Shown here: piece by piece, positions 52,796 to 60,328 of the stretch | How the letters are laid out: the number at the start of each line of letters is the position of its first letter | Numbering within the stretch: the first letter of the stretch is position 1 | Source: Bacteroidales bacterium | GTDB lineage: Bacteria > Bacteroidota > Bacteroidia > Bacteroidales > UBA10428 | Direction: 5' to 3' | Length of the DNA: 64,000 nt | Assembly (NCBI GenBank): GCA_016930375.1 | Contig: JAFGGU010000052.1 | Coordinates: 94,024 to 158,023 of the forward strand | Program-made: the position numbers and the translations under genes | The notes under the pieces: generated by a model | The model's input: only the letters and a program-made list of their open reading frames with translations | The model's database searches: none | Told to the model about the DNA's origin: nothing

Positions 52796-53338
52796 TTAAA
52801 AAACCAGGGTAGGGGATCTGTTCGTGCCTGGATGGCCTGTAATGCCTCTGTTATAGTTGATCACATCCAGCGTTTTAGGCGTAATCCTGATAAGCACAAA
52901 TACATTCTGCCAATCAGGAATATTCTCCCAATAGGCCCTCTTCATTTTTACAAGTAATTCCTTATCATCCAATATTTCTGCCGTTCCGGTTATATTCACA
53001 TATCCTTTGGCCTGCATGTGATCTGCAAAGTAAACACTGACTTTCGGATTTCTTTTAATCTCTGTAACTTTTCTGCTTGTTCTGGAAGTGGCAAACCAGA
53101 TGGAAATTTTATCCTCCATGGGGAACGGATTCATGGTCCGCACCTGCGGTTGTCCCGCAGAATCAACGGTAACAAAGGCACAGTATGGAGTTGATTTTAT
53201 TATTTCAAAGGCTGCCTGCATGATCGTATCACGTGGAATGGAAGATGGGCTGTTTTGGGCGCTTCCTGTCAATGATAATAATGTTAAAAGAGACATAAAG
53301 ACATACAGGCATGGTTTTTTTCTGTGGTTTTTTTGCAT
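52796..53338 (-). CDS. Exported PNPOx-like flavin-binding split-barrel protein
   Basis: 180 residues with a signal peptide (basic MQKNHRKKPCLYV, then FMSLLTLLSLTGSA). The mature part is a pyridoxamine-phosphate-oxidase-like split barrel of the general-stress type: AFVTVDSAGQPQVRTMNPF, SIWFATSRTSRKVTEIKRNPKVSVYFAD, and YVNITGTAEILDD. Most relatives are cytoplasmic FMN or F420 proteins; a signal peptide on this one is unusual. A flavin or other cofactor would need to be bound after, or carried through, export. It is convergent with CotH-like copy 3. Substrate unknown. Confidence 0.82.
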   Translation of the reverse strand: MQKNHRKKPCLYVFMSLLTLLSLTGSAQNSPSSIPRDTIMQAAFEIIKSTPYCAFVTVDSAGQPQVRTMNPFPMEDKISIWFATSRTSRKVTEIKRNPKVSVYFADHMQAKGYVNITGTAEILDDKELLVKMKRAYWENIPDWQNVFVLIRITPKTLDVINYNRGITGHPGTNRSPTLVF

Positions 53339-53673
53339 GGCAGAAGGTTTTAATATCGGGTTAATTAAAGTTTATAAGTGAAATCAACAAAAATTCCAAC
53401 TCCTATAAGACCATTGGAAAAACTATTTACCCTATGCAGTCTGAGGCGATCTTTATTCAAAGAATTTTTGCAGGAGAAATAAACCCAATATAATTCATGA
53501 CAGATTTCCGCTCGGCACCTATTGACTTTGTTTCTGGTTTTTTGTAATTTACAAGTGATTTTTTTAATAAGATACAGGTATAAAAACCAAAATAAAAGAT
53601 GCACAGTCAAATGAGCCTTTTCCTCTACTTTCTTAACCAATAACTGATATTTTTAAACTTAAATCAATTATCT
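53339..53673. other. Intergenic region, no gene supported
   Basis: 335 bp between the divergent PNPOx-like gene and the unknown secreted protein. It is AT-rich. A minus-strand open frame of 91 codons (53365-53640) ends in a barrel-like FVDFTYKL but its front part is not protein-like, so I do not call it. No clear promoter of either kind was recognised. Confidence 0.4.
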
Positions 53674-54333
53674 ATGAAAATTACCAAGATTTTATTTTTC
53701 ATCTCACTTGTTGTCGGTTTTAACAATGATGTGGATGGGCAAGACCCGGCTGCCCCTATTTGGGGATGTTATGCTTCCGGAGTCGGAGAAAGATTGAGAC
53801 CAGGAATGGACCCCTGCTGGATTACTTACACTGTGGCACTAATGGCTGATCCAATTGTTCAGACTAATCTGCAAAATGGCTTAATGGGAGCCGTTTTGTC
53901 TAATGCTACCTGGTATGATGCCACGGCAGCTCAGAGATTTTATGGCCAGTACTTCGAGGATCAGCCCGATGGCATCTATAAACTAAGGCCTTGCAGGGTA
54001 GTGCTCCCAAATGTGACCGGATCCTGGTTTTCACCCGGAAGGGGCAGGATGGACTTAAATCAGTCAGGTGATAAAATTTCCGGATCTGCCGGTGCTGTTA
54101 ATCCGGGTGATCATTTCGGACAGGGACATAGAAACGGAGGGAGTATTAATGGAAATGTGGCACCCGATGGTTCAATCGTTTTACGGGATTTCTGGAATGA
54201 CGGAACGTATACCGAAGAAGTTCATAGATTGAGCGATGATGGAAGAACCTTAAGCGGTAGCTGGACCTGGTATACAGATTCATCCAAAACCACTGTAAAG
54301 GCAAGTGGAACTTATACTCTTCAAAGGAATTAA
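53674..54333 (+). CDS. Secreted protein of unknown function with lipocalin-like C-terminal part
   Basis: 219 residues with a signal peptide (MKITKILFFISLVVGFNNDVDG). The N-terminal part has four cysteines in GCYASGVGE, DPCWITYT and LRPCRVV and a helical region. The C-terminal part (about 120-219) has short repeated strands with glycine turns, GSWFSPGRGRMDLNQSGDKISGSAG, GNVAPDGSIVL, and GRTLSGSWTWY, the pattern of small lipocalin or avidin-like barrels (GxW near the start, LxQxG, SGxW). I cannot name the family. It is flanked by the PNPOx-like gene (divergent) and truA (convergent), so context gives no clue. Confidence 0.7.
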   Translation: MKITKILFFISLVVGFNNDVDGQDPAAPIWGCYASGVGERLRPGMDPCWITYTVALMADPIVQTNLQNGLMGAVLSNATWYDATAAQRFYGQYFEDQPDGIYKLRPCRVVLPNVTGSWFSPGRGRMDLNQSGDKISGSAGAVNPGDHFGQGHRNGGSINGNVAPDGSIVLRDFWNDGTYTEEVHRLSDDGRTLSGSWTWYTDSSKTTVKASGTYTLQRN

Positions 54334-54410
54334 AATCAAGATGAACAAAGTATACAATTAATTTTGGGTATAACTGAGGTTGAAAGCATGATCTGTTTGG
54401 CACAGGGAGT

Positions 54411-55187
54411 TTAAATCAAAATAGGAATCTTTGGATGGAAATCGATGGATTCTCCCGGGTAATAAACCCTTTGGAGATATAAGCCCGATGGAGGTGCAGC
54501 AAGCTGGGATGGCCTTTCGGAGTGGTGATCCATGAAACCCCGGATTTCCTTCATGGATAGTTTGCCTTTACCGGCGTGAACCAAAACCCCGGTGATCCTA
54601 CGAACCATCATCCATAGGAAATGAGAGCCCAGGATGTGAATAAGGATCAGATCTCCTGATTCGCTGATCTCCAAATGGCTAATGTCCACCAGTGTTGATT
54701 TTTCCTCTCCCGTCGCTGCCCCAAAAGAGGAGAAATCATGAAATCCTTTGAATAGGGCAGCGGTTTCCTTCATTTTGTTAATGGAAAGCTCTTCCTTTAC
54801 CCACCAGACAGAGCGTTTGCCGAAAGCTGAACGCCGTCGTGAAATGACGTACACATAGCTTCTGGCTAATGCAGAGTACCTGGCGTGGAACCCGGCGTCA
54901 CATTTCTCCGCCTTAAGAATATGAATATCATTGGGCAGCAATTCATTGATCCTCCCTGCCAGGGTTTCCGCGTGCATTTGTGTGGGAACATCGAGGTGGG
55001 CCACCTGGCCCAATGCATGTACACCGGCATCAGTGCGGCTGGCTCCGTACAATTCAATTTTCTTCGTATTGAACAATTGCTCGCAGGCTTTGAGCATTTC
55101 ACCCTGGATGGTTTTCACCCCGGCATTTTGCTGCCAGCCATGGTAACGTGAGCCTTCGTATTCAATAAGAAGCCTGAAACGGGACAT
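54411..55187 (-). CDS. truA: tRNA pseudouridine synthase A
   Basis: 258 residues. Catalytic Asp53 lies in the motif GASRTDAGVHALGQVAHLD, with flanking RFRLLIEYEGSRYHGWQQN at the N-terminus, KCDAGFHARYSALARSYVYVI, and the C-terminal HFLWMMVRRITGVLVHAG, all matching TruA. It makes pseudouridine at positions 38-40 of tRNA anticodon arms. The start MSRFRLLIEYEG matches other family members. The upstream gene, on the same strand, encodes an M48 peptidase with 112 bp between, containing a GC-rich hairpin. Confidence 0.97.
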   Translation of the reverse strand: MSRFRLLIEYEGSRYHGWQQNAGVKTIQGEMLKACEQLFNTKKIELYGASRTDAGVHALGQVAHLDVPTQMHAETLAGRINELLPNDIHILKAEKCDAGFHARYSALARSYVYVISRRRSAFGKRSVWWVKEELSINKMKETAALFKGFHDFSSFGAATGEEKSTLVDISHLEISESGDLILIHILGSHFLWMMVRRITGVLVHAGKGKLSMKEIRGFMDHHSERPSQLAAPPSGLYLQRVYYPGESIDFHPKIPILI

Positions 55188-55246
55188 GCGATAAAATTAG
55201 GGGGTAAAAATAGGGAAAAAAGAGTATATAATTGCAGCCCGCCGTC

Positions 55247-55265
55247 GCTCCGCAGGAACCGGAGC
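55247..55265. repeat. Short GC-rich hairpin in the truA/M48 gap
   Basis: GCTCCG and CGGAGC around a 7-nt loop, embedded in a GC-rich patch unlike the flanks. It could be a weak terminator of the M48 gene or a REP-like palindrome. Confidence 0.4.
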
Positions 55266-55299
55266 TATGACGTGCGAAGTCGGGAGTGGCCATCCATTG

Positions 55300-56103
55300 T
55301 TAATTGCGTGGAGTGTAATATTTCAAGGCTTCCGGCATAAATTGCTTTAGCCTTCTTATCCTGGTTTCATCGGAAGGGTGAGTGCTTAAAAATTCCGGGG
55401 GATTTGCTCCGCTTGCTGCTGACATCCTTTGCCAGAAAGGAATTGCCTCCTGCGGATTGTAACCAGCCATGGCAGCATATATCAAACCAAACTTGTCTGC
55501 TTCTGTTTCCTGCTGACGGGACCAGGGTAATATAGCGCCTACCTGGCTTCCAATACCATAAGATAGTAAAAACAAATCCTGTGTTTCCTTAGGTTTTTGA
55601 GCCAAAGCAACCTCCAATGCCATACCTCCCAATTGCTGAACCATAGCCTGGCTCATTCTTTCAGTGCCATGCTTGGCAATGGAATGGGCAATTTCATGTC
55701 CCATAACAATAGCGAGCGCTGTTTCGTTTTGGGTTACAGGTAACAAGCCTGTGTATACTACTAATTTGCCACCAGGCATGCACCAGGCATTAACCTCTTT
55801 ACTATCAATGGTATTAAATTCCCATTTATACCCTTCCAGCACCGAACCTTTTTCATGGCTGTTGTAATACTTTGTAATTGAATTTGCTATACGTGCGCCG
55901 ACACGATCAACCATTTTTGCATCCATATTGGTACTGGAACTTAATACCTTGTTTTCTTTCAAAAATGTATTGTATTCGGTTACAGCCAATAACTGTACGT
56001 CTGATTCATTTACCAAACTGAGTTGTTTGCGGCCTGTCACTAAATTTAATGCACAACCTGCTAATAGGAGTGCTATAAACAATAAAGAAAAGAACTTTTT
56101 CAT
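55300..56103 (-). CDS. M48 family metalloprotease lipoprotein (YcaL/LoiP-like)
   Basis: The ATG at 56103 gives a lipoprotein signal with Cys17 (ALLLAGC). The 267-residue protein has the M48 zinc motif HEIAH (136-140) preceded by NETALAIVMG, a third-ligand Glu (EADKFGL, Glu201), and the downstream SxxDPxxR-like STHPSDETRIRRL near the C-terminus. Such lipoproteins act in periplasmic or outer membrane quality control. Its upstream region has a perfect 11-bp inverted repeat and a 31-bp block shared with the promoter region of the LdtD-like gene, so both may answer to the same regulator. A longer frame starts 39 bp upstream but lacks a signal peptide. Confidence 0.9.
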   Translation of the reverse strand: MKKFFSLLFIALLLAGCALNLVTGRKQLSLVNESDVQLLAVTEYNTFLKENKVLSSSTNMDAKMVDRVGARIANSITKYYNSHEKGSVLEGYKWEFNTIDSKEVNAWCMPGGKLVVYTGLLPVTQNETALAIVMGHEIAHSIAKHGTERMSQAMVQQLGGMALEVALAQKPKETQDLFLLSYGIGSQVGAILPWSRQQETEADKFGLIYAAMAGYNPQEAIPFWQRMSAASGANPPEFLSTHPSDETRIRRLKQFMPEALKYYTPRN

Positions 56104-56169
56104 AGGTACTTGGCTTATAGTCTGACGAGTTGGGACAAACAAAGGTAGATACAGCTGTCACAATAAGTA

Positions 56170-56198
56170 TTATATAACTTTTGAAATAAGTTATATAA
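56170..56198. promoter_or_regulatory. Inverted repeat upstream of the M48 protease gene
   Basis: TTATATAACTT (56170-56180), 7-nt loop, AAGTTATATAA (56188-56198), a perfect 11-bp palindrome, about 70 bp upstream of the start and next to TACCTTTG (minus strand, 56147-56140), a TAnnTTTG element. It could be an operator. Confidence 0.5.
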
Positions 56199-56219
56199 TT
56201 CCCATATTTTAAAGGGATT
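56189..56219. repeat. Block shared by the M48 and LdtD-like upstream regions (copy 1)
   Basis: 31 bp beginning AGTTATATAATTC and ending AAAGGGATT, matching 58867-58897 at about 26 of 31 positions. Both copies lie 70-100 bp upstream of a minus-strand gene, which suggests a common regulatory site rather than chance. Confidence 0.45.
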
Positions 56220-56394
56220 CAAATAGCTACTCACTATCTGCATAAAACTTGTTCCACTTCCTTATTAAATAGGACTAAAGAACTATTTCACAATCGGGGT
56301 AGATAATAATAATCTGGAACTTCCGTTTGAGTGTATGATATTCTCAACTATTTATGCGTGATTCACGTATATAAGATACTAAACCAATTTTTCT

Positions 56395-57117
56395 ATGATT
56401 CTAAAGCTGGCCTTTCCTGCTTTAATGCTCTGCTTAACAACATTTCATCCAATTTTAAAAGAGGGTAGGGACGAATCCCATTTCATAGCCGGTAATAATA
56501 AAACTGTTATCGCTGCTACTGAACTTTTATACCAACATTTGAGTGAACCGGCTTTGCCATTGGCAGCGTTAAAGTCATCCATTGATGTTTACAGGCAGCT
56601 GACAAAAGAAGGGCAGATCATCAACGACAAGGTAATTACCATCATTGATTTTACAAAGCCCTCCCACCTGGAAAGGCTGTTTGTTATTGACCTGGTTGGG
56701 GGGAAAATAATATATAAATCTCTTGTGGCACACGGGAAAAATTCAGGGGAGGACTATGCCACCAGTTTTTCCAATAACCCCGAATCGCATCAGAGCAGTC
56801 TGGGTTATTATCTGACCGGTAAGTCCTATGTTGGCCGGCACGGAAAATCACTTCTGCTGAACGGTCTGGAGAAAGGGATTAATGATAATGCCAGGAAGAG
56901 GGCTGTGGTGATTCACGGAGCGGAATACGTAAGCCAGGGGTATATTGAATCTAACGGCAAGCTGGGCAGAAGTTATGGTTGTCCCGCCCTTCCGGAAGAA
57001 ACAGCCTCGGAGATCATTAATACAATTCAGGAAGAATCCTTGTTGTTTATTTATTCCAGCGACAGGAATTATTGTAAGAACTCAAGTTTTTCCAATTCTT
57101 TTTCATCAATTCCGTAA
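56395..57117 (+). CDS. YkuD_2-type murein L,D-transpeptidase catalytic domain protein
   Basis: 240 residues with an N-terminal hydrophobic segment (MILKLAFPALMLCLTTF) for export. The catalytic motif is VIHGAEYVS (His174) with GRSYGCPALP (Cys196), which fits the murein L,D-transpeptidase catalytic family typical of Bacteroidota. The central part has LERLFVIDLVGGKIIYKSLVAHGKN. It should act on peptidoglycan stem peptides in the periplasm. The last 49 bp overlap the convergent 3' end of the second L,D-transpeptidase gene, so the C-terminal residues beyond CKNSSFSN are encoded opposite another gene. Confidence 0.85.
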   Translation: MILKLAFPALMLCLTTFHPILKEGRDESHFIAGNNKTVIAATELLYQHLSEPALPLAALKSSIDVYRQLTKEGQIINDKVITIIDFTKPSHLERLFVIDLVGGKIIYKSLVAHGKNSGEDYATSFSNNPESHQSSLGYYLTGKSYVGRHGKSLLLNGLEKGINDNARKRAVVIHGAEYVSQGYIESNGKLGRSYGCPALPEETASEIINTIQEESLLFIYSSDRNYCKNSSFSNSFSSIP

Positions 57118-58796
57118 ATGTCGTTATAGAAGAAGATATTCAAATCTTCATCTGCTTCACAGGTAACATAATGTATATATAAATCCACCGGAAAGTTTAA
57201 GGCTATTTCCCTGCGTATACCTTTGTTAATCATGCTTATTACATCTATGTCCTGATTTTGCCGGGAGAATTCCCTTACCAAATAGTCTGCAAGCATCTCA
57301 GGATGCTGTACCCTTATACATCCATGGGATAAGGCCCTGATATCTCTGGAAAACGACTGTTTGCCGGGAGTATCATGAAGAAAAACTGAATAGGGATTAG
57401 GAAACACAAACTTCACACGGCCCAATGAATTATCCTTTCCTGATTCCTGCCTGATTGAAAGATCAAAGGTTTCGGCAGATACAGTATTCCAGTCTACCTG
57501 ATGGTAGGCTATAGTATTCCTGTTTTTATCAATCAGCCTTAGCCGGTTACGATTCAGGTATCCGCTATCTGATTTCAGCTTTGGAAGCATTTCATCAAGC
57601 GTGATGCTGCGGGGTACCCGCCAATCCGGGTTGGTGATTATTCGAACAATTTTACTGCGGATCATTGGCGTGGGAGTTTTAACGGCCCCGACGATAACCT
57701 TTGAATTCCCGATAATTCTATTCTTTTTATAGATCCGCATCTGATAGGCTGGGATATTAATATAGATGAACTGCTCAGTCTGAAGGTTTTCTTTTCTCAG
57801 CCTGTCAAGGTTTAGTGCTATACGCTTGTATTTGTATTCGGTTGATTGTGATAATGCCTCGCAGGTGTTTTTACCGGGTTTGCTATCCGTTTCAAGGCCG
57901 TGGTAATATTGAAATTTCTTAAGCGACAGGATGAAAGACTCATCCGTTGATCCGGGTTGCAGGTAGCCAAGGTTGATCAATACATTTTCAATTGTTTTCC
58001 TGAACAAAGCTGAATCTTTTATTGGATCGGGAACGGAAATCCGGGCATCGGCTCTTTCAGTGCTGTTTAAAAACTTTACCAGAGCCAGTTGAAGTTTACG
58101 GTATTCTATAAAAGCCGGTTGAACCGCGAGTATGCGCTTTTCAAAATCATCACTTGCCAGGGCACTGATTAAATAAGGAGTAAGACTGTAAGCCGCCGAC
58201 AATGAAAACAGCGTAGAGTCGAAATCATGGTAGCCCATTTTCAGAAACAACATAAACCTAAGGCAGGCATCTGTAAGCAAAAGTTCAAGATTCATGCGGC
58301 TTGTCAGGTAACTGCTCTGTATATTGCTATTCTTCATTAATTCCAGTTCATTTCTGATTTCAGGAACAGGGAATAAGCTGGTTTTGAGTCCATACATTTC
58401 GGCTTTATCAAGCAAGCCGAGCAAAACAACAGCCTGGTCGGAAATAGTAGTAGTGCTTGTCCAAACGGGCCTGTAGAATTGCCTTGCGTAAAAATCTTTT
58501 AATAAAGGTATTGTTTTCAGGCTTGAAATGTCCTTGGCAGGACTACCTGCATCAGGAATTTGCAGGAAAAAATCCGTCATGTTAACCATTAAAGCAGGTA
58601 AAAACAGGTCATTCTCCATCAGGAGCATTTCTTTGGTATGGCTTTGATAGCTGGTGCTCAGTATTAATATTCCAGCCATCACAATGAGCCAGACATTAGA
58701 AAGGACTGCCTTTTTGGTCCAATTTATTATTCTTTTTTCTGTTGAGGATTTACAGAAACAAGCGGGGATTATTGGTGTTTTCTTGGTTGGTTCCAT
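57069..58796 (-). CDS. YcbB/LdtD-like L,D-transpeptidase
   Basis: 575 residues. A membrane anchor lies at about 33-49 (VWLIVMAGILILSTSYQ), followed by a scaffold region (60-250) like that of YcbB, a peptidoglycan-binding-type segment (LGYLQPGSTDESFILSLKKFQYYHGLETDSKPG, about 270-305) and the YkuD catalytic domain (345-530: FIYINIPAYQMRIYKKNRI, VIVGAVKTPTPM, HDTPGKQSFSRDIRALSHGCIRV with His491 and Cys493). It should form 3-3 cross-links in murein. Its 3' end overlaps that of the YkuD_2-type gene on the opposite strand by 49 bp. Confidence 0.88.
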   Translation of the reverse strand: MEPTKKTPIIPACFCKSSTEKRIINWTKKAVLSNVWLIVMAGILILSTSYQSHTKEMLLMENDLFLPALMVNMTDFFLQIPDAGSPAKDISSLKTIPLLKDFYARQFYRPVWTSTTTISDQAVVLLGLLDKAEMYGLKTSLFPVPEIRNELELMKNSNIQSSYLTSRMNLELLLTDACLRFMLFLKMGYHDFDSTLFSLSAAYSLTPYLISALASDDFEKRILAVQPAFIEYRKLQLALVKFLNSTERADARISVPDPIKDSALFRKTIENVLINLGYLQPGSTDESFILSLKKFQYYHGLETDSKPGKNTCEALSQSTEYKYKRIALNLDRLRKENLQTEQFIYINIPAYQMRIYKKNRIIGNSKVIVGAVKTPTPMIRSKIVRIITNPDWRVPRSITLDEMLPKLKSDSGYLNRNRLRLIDKNRNTIAYHQVDWNTVSAETFDLSIRQESGKDNSLGRVKFVFPNPYSVFLHDTPGKQSFSRDIRALSHGCIRVQHPEMLADYLVREFSRQNQDIDVISMINKGIRREIALNFPVDLYIHYVTCEADEDLNIFFYNDIYGIDEKELEKLEFLQ

Positions 58797-58866
58797 AAGG
58801 AACTTTATAATCAGGAGTAAAGGTGAGGTTTATTCTCTGATGACATGTTACAGATTTGTAGTTATT

Positions 58867-58897
58867 AGTTATATAATTCACACATTATAAAGGAATT
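58867..58897. repeat. Block shared by the M48 and LdtD-like upstream regions (copy 2)
   Basis: 31 bp from AGTTATATAATTC to AAAGGAATT, aligned without gaps to 56189-56219. It lies 71 bp upstream of the LdtD-like start. Confidence 0.45.
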
Positions 58898-58924
58898 AAA
58901 TTGTTTTCCAGATTATAGTAAGGT

Positions 58925-58939
58925 CCCGCCAACGGCGGG
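58925..58939. repeat. REP-like GC-rich hairpin
   Basis: CCCGCC, AAC, GGCGGG: a 6-bp stem with a 3-nt loop in an otherwise AT-rich gap, followed by a further CACCCCGG patch. Confidence 0.5.
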
Positions 58940-59019
58940 GCTACACCCCGGAAACCAATCTCTTAAAAGCTTCTCCTCCTTTTAGAAATCAATGGTATTA
59001 CCCGAGAACGTATAAGTTT

Positions 59020-59466
59020 GGTTCATCATAATAATGCGTACCTCAGATCTAACTTAGAGTATTATTAGCTTTATAATAATAGATCTGTCTGTTTGACCGG
59101 AGTATTTCACTAACCCCGGCCTTCAGACCGGGGTTCCGTGAATATGTTTTTTCTTGATTACCTCAGGGCTTGAGCCCTTTTAATCAACGAGAGCTCACCT
59201 TTAAGCAGGTTTATGATGTTGGTTTCAGTTCGGTTATAAATTAAGGAAACCGGTATTTAGAGACCTAACGGTGTGAATGTAAAATTGAACGTAAGACATG
59301 ACAGATATATTTAGGTTTATAAAAAAGGGCTGAAGCCCTTACTAATTCTATATAATCGTTATCTGAGACCCCGGCCTGAAGGCCGGGGCTATTGAATGTT
59401 CTTCGATGGAGACTGCGTTACTTGATTTAAAATAATTAGATTAGGTACGCATTATTATGATGAACC
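59020..59466. mobile_element. 447-bp non-coding unit with perfect 24-bp terminal inverted repeats (MITE-like or REP cluster)
   Basis: The left end 59020-59043 begins GGTTCATCATAATAATGCG and the right end 59443-59466 is its exact reverse complement over 24 bp; an ATCTAA word continues the match with a 2-nt shift. No reading frame of note lies inside. Internal hairpins: AACCCCGG/CCGGGGTT (59112-59135), AGGGCT/AGCCCT (59165-59178), AAGGGC/GCCCTT (59325-59340) and CCCCGGCC/GGCCGGGG (59369-59388). No target-site duplication is visible. This could be a non-autonomous mobile element, a bundle of REP sequences, or a structured RNA or recombination site. Confidence 0.55.
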
Positions 59467-59614
59467 GGAATAGTAAATGGACAGAAGCGAGTGCAGTCGG
59501 GAATGAAGCTTTTCTTGTTAAAATCCGAAAGCAATGTTCTAAGCCCTGAAAAAAGCACTTTATAGTTATAGATAACATTCAATTAATGATATAGAATGGT
59601 CCGACCCAACTGGA

Positions 59615-60307
59615 TTATACTGCCGGGTCATTTTTCATGGTCTTTAACCATAAAACCAAAATCCTGATTCCATTTTTCATGGAACCAGGCAAGTCCGGCA
59701 TTTGCATCAACACATCCGAAAACAGCTCATCTTTTAGAATTTTATATTCCACAACTGTAAACCTGGAAAAGTCCTCCAGTTCCCATCCCGACCGGTGGAT
59801 TTCCAGGATGTTATCTGCCCAGGCTCCCTGGGGCATAAATCCCAAAGGAGTAGAGATGATTATGTTCCCGGTGTGTTTGAAAAGTTCGCCCAATAGATCG
59901 TAGGCCTTTGCTTTCTCGAAATGCTCAATGATATCACCCAGAATGATCAGATCATAGTCTTCCAGCTGTGGAAGAACCTTAAAAATGTCATCAGATATGA
60001 TTACATCATAAAGCTTTTTTTGAATGTTTGTGATACATTTCTTAAAAGGTTCAACTCCGGTGATCGATATTTTCCAGTCTTTTCGGGTAAAGTTCTGGCC
60101 CAACATCACTTCAAAAGTATCCCGGATAAGAAAGGCCCACTTTCCATAACCACAACCAACATCAAGTATTTTAAACGCAGGAAGCGGAACCGGTTTGCCC
60201 TCGGATATCTTTTGAAAATCGAATGATGTAATATCTGATTTTGAGAAAATATTCCTGGCAACAAGTTTCAGTACAAACGGAATATTGCAGGGAACACTGG
60301 AAGACAT
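59615..60307 (-). CDS. Class I SAM-dependent methyltransferase
   Basis: 230 residues. The SAM-binding motif ILDVGCGYGKWAF (48-59) is followed by an acidic VEPF motif after the second strand, DVIISDDIFKVLP, and the catalytic-face DLIILGDIIEHFEKAKA, a pattern common in sugar and lipid methyltransferases. The gene starts 21 bp after the stop of the MurG-like glycosyltransferase gene on the same strand, so they form an operon and may modify the same glycan or glycolipid. The substrate is unknown. Confidence 0.85.
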   Translation of the reverse strand: MSSSVPCNIPFVLKLVARNIFSKSDITSFDFQKISEGKPVPLPAFKILDVGCGYGKWAFLIRDTFEVMLGQNFTRKDWKISITGVEPFKKCITNIQKKLYDVIISDDIFKVLPQLEDYDLIILGDIIEHFEKAKAYDLLGELFKHTGNIIISTPLGFMPQGAWADNILEIHRSGWELEDFSRFTVVEYKILKDELFSDVLMQMPDLPGSMKNGIRILVLWLKTMKNDPAV

Positions 60308-60328
60308 GACATTTTGGATTAGTTGATT

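Larger units (their letters stand above)
58797..59614. other. Gene-free island rich in palindromes and inverted repeats
   Basis: 818 bp without a supported gene between the LdtD-like and methyltransferase genes. It contains a 31-bp block shared with the M48 upstream region (58867), a CCCGCC/GGCGGG hairpin (58925-58939), and a 447-bp unit bounded by perfect 24-bp inverted repeats (59020-59466) with internal GC-rich hairpins. No transposase or RNA family was recognised. Confidence 0.7.

Noticed and set aside
53420..53450. Fourth ECF-type promoter on the minus strand (GGGTAA present)
   Set aside because: The AAGTA part and the CGG block 13 nt away are missing, so it does not match the three-site pattern.
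53365..53640. Minus-strand 91-codon frame ending in barrel-like FVDFTYKL
   Set aside because: Only the last few residues resemble a barrel end; the rest has no protein-like pattern, no start context and no neighbour support.
59020..59466. Insertion sequence with transposase
   Set aside because: There are inverted ends but no transposase frame and no target-site duplication; kept only as a non-coding repeat unit.
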